A stretch of 64,000 bases of DNA from an uncultured Lachnospiraceae bacterium (GTDB lineage Bacteria > Bacillota > Clostridia > Lachnospirales > Lachnospiraceae), in assembly GCA_902796425.1 (NCBI GenBank), contig CADBPC010000110.1, forward strand, positions 1-64,000, in the 5' to 3' direction. Positions 60,920-64,000 of the stretch are shown here, piece by piece; positions within the stretch are counted from its first letter, which is position 1; every line of letters starts with the position of its first letter. Under the pieces are notes generated by a model, which ran no database searches, was not told the origin of the DNA, and saw only the letters and a list, made by a program, of their open reading frames with translations. A program made the translations under genes and the position numbers.

Positions 60920-61477
60920 TTACTCTTCGGAGAAGCTCAGGACCTTCTTCGGGCACTTGCCGATACAGATGCCGCACTTTACGCAGTTGTCCAGATTGAT
61001 CTCCCATGTCTTGGTGGCACGGTCGACCTTGATCGTGGACTGCGGGCAATTGCGCATGCACAGGCCGCAGTAGATGCAGGCGCTGGTATCGCATACAATG
61101 TGTCCTGCGATGTCTTTCTTGAAGGTGACACCGGTAACGATCAGATCCTTCGGATCCTCGGCTACCATGTGGTAGTCGGTTGTAAGCTCAATGGAACCCT
61201 CGTCACAGAAATCCTGGCAGGTTCCGCAGAAGGTGCAGGAGGTCAGGTCGAAGGAACGGGTGATATTGGTGCCGCCCTCTACCTTTTCCTCAGTGCGGGT
61301 AATCGCGATCGGCGAGCACACCTGAATGCACTTGCCGCAATCCACGCACTTGTCCTCGTGGAACACGATTCTTCCCCTGTATTTGCCGAGTCCCTCTGCC
61401 TCCGGATTGGGAAAGGCCTCTGTGCTCGGCTTGTCAAATGCGTTTAAGACTGCTTTCTTTAAAAAAGGGAACATCAT
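60920..61477 (-). CDS. Four-cluster 4Fe-4S ferredoxin subunit of the membrane oxidoreductase
   Basis: A 185-residue iron-sulfur protein with four Cys-x2-Cys-x2-Cys-x3-Cys motifs: CVDCGKCIQVC, CTFCGTCQDFC, CIYCGLCMRNC and CVKCGICIGKC. Each should bind one 4Fe-4S cluster. EchF and NuoI, the nearest counterparts in Ech hydrogenase and complex I, have two. It should pass electrons into the NuoB-like subunit. The gene overlaps that subunit by 4 bases and ends the operon before a terminator. Confidence 0.85.
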   Translation of the reverse strand: MMFPFLKKAVLNAFDKPSTEAFPNPEAEGLGKYRGRIVFHEDKCVDCGKCIQVCSPIAITRTEEKVEGGTNITRSFDLTSCTFCGTCQDFCDEGSIELTTDYHMVAEDPKDLIVTGVTFKKDIAGHIVCDTSACIYCGLCMRNCPQSTIKVDRATKTWEINLDNCVKCGICIGKCPKKVLSFSEE

Positions 61478-61929
61478 TTGTGCATCGCCTTTCTCTTCTC
61501 GGTTAAGATCTGCGCCGCCCTGTAGAGGCCTTCCATGATTGCTTCGGGCTTCGGAGTGCAGCCGGCGACAGATACGTCAACATGTACATACTTCTCAAGG
61601 GGTCCCTCTACAGAGTAGCTGCCCTTGAAAACATTGCCGGAGCGGGGGCAGGAGCCGATGGAAACAACGCATTTCGGTTCCGGAACCTGCGCAAGAGTGC
61701 GGATCAGGCGCTCCTTGGACTGCGAAGTGACGGGTCCGGACACCACGACGATGTCCGCGTGCCGGGGTGAGCCGGCAAGCTTGAACCCGAAGCGCTCTGC
61801 ATCATACCTGGGTGTCAGGCAGGCAACAAGCTCAATGTCACAGCCGTTGCAGGAGCCGGTGTTGATATGATACAGCCACGGTGATTTCGCAGCGCTTTCA
61901 TCCATTAATTGTGTAATTTTTCCAGCCAT
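61474..61929 (-). CDS. NuoB/EchC-like small subunit
   Basis: A 151-residue member of the NuoB/hydrogenase small-subunit family. The cysteines that hold the proximal 4Fe-4S cluster are visible: CNGC at residues 27-30, the cysteine of GSCPRSG and that of GCTPKPE. The sequence is closer to Ech/Hyf-type small subunits than to NuoB of aerobic complex I. In Ech-type enzymes it sits against the NiFe large subunit, but no large-subunit gene lies between it and the ferredoxin gene. Confidence 0.88.
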   Translation of the reverse strand: MAGKITQLMDESAAKSPWLYHINTGSCNGCDIELVACLTPRYDAERFGFKLAGSPRHADIVVVSGPVTSQSKERLIRTLAQVPEPKCVVSIGSCPRSGNVFKGSYSVEGPLEKYVHVDVSVAGCTPKPEAIMEGLYRAAQILTEKRKAMHK

Positions 61930-61941
61930 AAAGCCACCTCC

Positions 61942-62907
61942 TTACAGACCACACCAGACAAGAACAAGACTTACAAGCGCAAGACCGGCTACAAATGTCC
62001 AGAAGAACTTGAACAGGTGCTCGATCTTCAGTCTCGCTGTCACTGCGTGAACCGTTGTCATGCACAAAACTGTCAGAACGATGCAGATGATGACGAACAG
62101 GATGATGTCAAGGCCGATCATGCCGGTGCTGACTCCGCCCAGGAACAGAGCGGTGAAAAGTCCTGTCATAATGAGCATCTTCATTGCAGTTCCGAGCTTG
62201 AACAGGCCAAGTGCTGCTCCGCTGTACTCGATGAGCGGGCCTTCGCAGATTTCCGTCTCGGCTTCGGCCACATCAAAGGGCTGCATGCCGACCTCTGCCG
62301 GGATGACCAGCAGGAAAGCGATGGCTGCGGGAATCATGCTCCAGGTGAACAGGAAGGATCCGTTGGCTCTCTGGAAAGCAGTGATGGCGTCCATGGAGAA
62401 CGTCATGCCCGCGGCGCCGCCCGCCTTTTTGGCGACAGCAAGGAGAATCATTACGAACGGAAGCTCGTAGCTCATCATGGTGACCATCTCACGGGAGATA
62501 CCGATGCCTGCGTAAGGGGAGCCCGAAGAGGAGCCGCCGACGATCAGGGCAACGCCGGAAATGGTGATCAGGTAAAGGATGACAATCAGGTCAGCGCTGC
62601 CGGAAAATGCCGTGAAGCCCAGAACCGGGATGAACAGCATGATCAGCGCAAGGCTTATAAGATTGACAACCGGGGCGCCGAGGAAAACCAGACGGTTTGC
62701 GCGGCGCGGAACAATGGTTTCCTTGCCCATGAGCTTGAGGAAGTCAAACAGGGGCTGGCGGATCGGGGGTCCGATACGCTTCTGCATGCGGGCGATCACC
62801 TTGCGGTCAATGCCTGCCAGGAGAAGACCTGCGGCAGCCGTAAAAAGAAGGCCCGGGAAAACCAGTGAATAAAAAATGGATTTAATAATAGTGAAAATAA
62901 TTGTCAA
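61942..62907 (-). CDS. NuoH/EchB/HyfC-like membrane subunit
   Basis: A 321-residue membrane protein with eight or nine helices of the complex I subunit 1 family. Conserved parts are KRIGPPIRQPLFDFLKLMGKE near residue 40 and the acidic loop FDVAEAETEICEGPLIEYSG near residue 203, which links the quinone or hydrogenase module to the proton pump. It lies 15 bases after the antiporter-like subunit and 12 bases before the NuoB-like gene. Confidence 0.9.
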   Translation of the reverse strand: MTIIFTIIKSIFYSLVFPGLLFTAAAGLLLAGIDRKVIARMQKRIGPPIRQPLFDFLKLMGKETIVPRRANRLVFLGAPVVNLISLALIMLFIPVLGFTAFSGSADLIVILYLITISGVALIVGGSSSGSPYAGIGISREMVTMMSYELPFVMILLAVAKKAGGAAGMTFSMDAITAFQRANGSFLFTWSMIPAAIAFLLVIPAEVGMQPFDVAEAETEICEGPLIEYSGAALGLFKLGTAMKMLIMTGLFTALFLGGVSTGMIGLDIILFVIICIVLTVLCMTTVHAVTARLKIEHLFKFFWTFVAGLALVSLVLVWCGL

Positions 62908-62922
62908 AACCGGTCCCTCCCC

Positions 62923-64000
62923 TCAGCGCATAAAGACAAACAGGGCGAGAACAATGATCGCCGTTCCGATCACAGCCATCGTCGTATAGTCGGTTACAAT
63001 GCCGGAATGGAGAGCCCCCATAATCCGGTAATATCCGCCCCAGTTCTTTTTGAAGCCCCAGAACAGATCGGAACCGCCGACCTGGGAGAAGAGCTCCTGT
63101 TCACCGGAGAAGAAGGTGTCATATTTCGCATCCGTGGAGGAATTGCTCTCGAGGATGGGACCTCTGTCCGCAAAGCCCTTGAGGATAACGATTGCAACGG
63201 CGCAGAAGATAATACCGAAGAGAACGAGCCATACGATCGGATTCCAGTAGCTGAACTCGACCGGGGCGGTCTCGATATTGGCAACGCCTGCATTTTCAGC
63301 ATATCCTTCGCCCATCATCCTGTCGATGTAGTTCACGCAGTTGAGCGCTGCGCTCGATGCGGGATAAAGGAATACGCGGTTGATCAGGTTGTAGAACACG
63401 CCGCAGAAGACGCACAGGACAGCCATGGTGACCATCGGGATCTTCATGGACATGGAGACCTCGGTTACATCCTCATACTCCGGACGGAGCTGGCCGAAGA
63501 ACACGGCCTGCGTGACCTTGATAAAGGAAGCGAGTGTCATGACGGATACAACCAGGGCAGTGATGACGACGACTGCGTAGAGGAAGTTGTGAGACTCTAC
63601 AGCCTTGGTGTACATCGCCTGGTACATGATCCACTTGGAGGCAAAGCCGTTGAAGGGCGGAAGACCCGAGATCGCGCCGGCGCCGACAAGGAAGCAGACT
63701 GTGGTAACAGGCATCTTCTTTGAGAGACCGCCGAGCTTGTCGAGGTTGGTTGTTCCCGTTTTTGTCAGGACCGCGCCTGCTGTCAGGAACAGGAGTCCCT
63801 TGAACAGTGTGTGGTTCATGGCGTGGAACAGGCCGCCTGTAAGTCCCAGTGCGGAGCCGAGGCTCACTGCAGTGATAACGTAGCCGATCTGGGAAATACT
63901 GTGGAAGGCAAGGAGCCTCTTGAACTCGTGCTGCGTAAGAGCCATCGTAACGCCTACGAACATTGTGACAGCGCCGAACAGTACAAGGATTGTCTGCAGC
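62923..64000 (-). CDS. NuoL/HyfB-like proton-conducting membrane subunit (5' partial)
   Basis: The frame runs off the right edge of the window; the ATG at 63963 is internal. The visible part of about 359 codons belongs to the Mrp/NuoL/NuoN/HyfB antiporter-like family, with LTQHEFKRLLAFHSISQIGYV and GGLFHAMNHTLFKGLLFL holding the lysine and histidines of the proton path. Further helices and a final membrane anchor at the C-terminus follow. It should pump ions in the Ech-like complex encoded by the following genes. Confidence 0.9.
   Translation of the reverse strand, partial: LQTILVLFGAVTMFVGVTMALTQHEFKRLLAFHSISQIGYVITAVSLGSALGLTGGLFHAMNHTLFKGLLFLTAGAVLTKTGTTNLDKLGGLSKKMPVTTVCFLVGAGAISGLPPFNGFASKWIMYQAMYTKAVESHNFLYAVVVITALVVSVMTLASFIKVTQAVFFGQLRPEYEDVTEVSMSMKIPMVTMAVLCVFCGVFYNLINRVFLYPASSAALNCVNYIDRMMGEGYAENAGVANIETAPVEFSYWNPIVWLVLFGIIFCAVAIVILKGFADRGPILESNSSTDAKYDTFFSGEQELFSQVGGSDLFWGFKKNWGGYYRIMGALHSGIVTDYTTMAVIGTAIIVLALFVFMR

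Noticed and set aside
1..64000. CRISPR arrays, tRNA genes, rRNA genes, insertion sequences
   Set aside because: I looked for regular direct repeats, tRNA T-loop sequences and transposase motifs and found none convincing. A tRNA scan by program was not possible here.

Overview
The window is chromosomal DNA from a fairly GC-rich Gram-positive anaerobe, most likely a member of the Clostridia close to Lachnospiraceae. This rests on the gene content and order: the run mreB, RecD2-type helicase, ComF, two membrane proteins, diadenylate cyclase CdaA and its partner CdaR; the archaeal-type prolyl-tRNA synthetase; the SPFH/zinc-ribbon pair; the LplB/YtcP-type sugar transporter without its own ATPase; and the Ech-like membrane complex. 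I saw no tRNA or rRNA genes, no CRISPR array, no insertion sequence and no prophage genes. Coding density is high and few gaps exceed 250 bases.

Left part (1-13900). The window opens inside a ZorA-like proton-channel gene, followed by a ZorB-like OmpA-domain protein and a J-domain protein with a C-terminal membrane anchor. After these come an acyltransferase with a built-in zinc ribbon, a DUF554 membrane protein and an RlmI-like methyltransferase (both on the minus strand), a DegV lipid-binding protein, alpha-galactosidase plus galactokinase, and the SPFH/zinc-ribbon pair.

Middle (13900-38800). uvrB-uvrA are followed by mreB-recD2-comF and a cyclic-di-AMP module (cdaA-cdaR) that includes two uncharacterised membrane proteins. 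Next are an HPr-like phosphocarrier with a structured leader, leuA, proS, a CCA-type nucleotidyltransferase, a short FNT channel, a lipoprotein and a small secreted protein. A DUF3810 protein with an HExxH motif (minus strand), an alanine/glycine:cation symporter and a CPA2-type antiporter close this part.

Minus-strand block (38800-46060). Reading in the direction of transcription: a flippase-like membrane protein, MgtC/SapB, endonuclease III, TrmD, then two complete isopropylmalate-isomerase-type enzymes in tandem (small-large-small-large) ending in a double-ACT protein. Together with leuA this points to leucine or related 2-oxoacid chain chemistry, but leuB is not in the window.

Right part (46270-64000). 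A plus-strand set holds an acyltransferase of the condensation/WES type, a DUF6320 membrane protein, a pectinacetylesterase-like hydrolase, DAHP synthase and a thioesterase. A fructoside locus follows: a LacI-type regulator, a DUF624 protein and a membrane-anchored protein face an operon of two permeases, a binding lipoprotein and a GH32 hydrolase, with four TGCA-NN-TGCA operator-like sites between them. A decayed LacI fragment lies in frame ahead of rpiB-rpe. The window ends inside a minus-strand operon for an Ech/complex-I-like membrane oxidoreductase, of which the antiporter-like, NuoH-like, NuoB-like and four-cluster ferredoxin subunits are visible.
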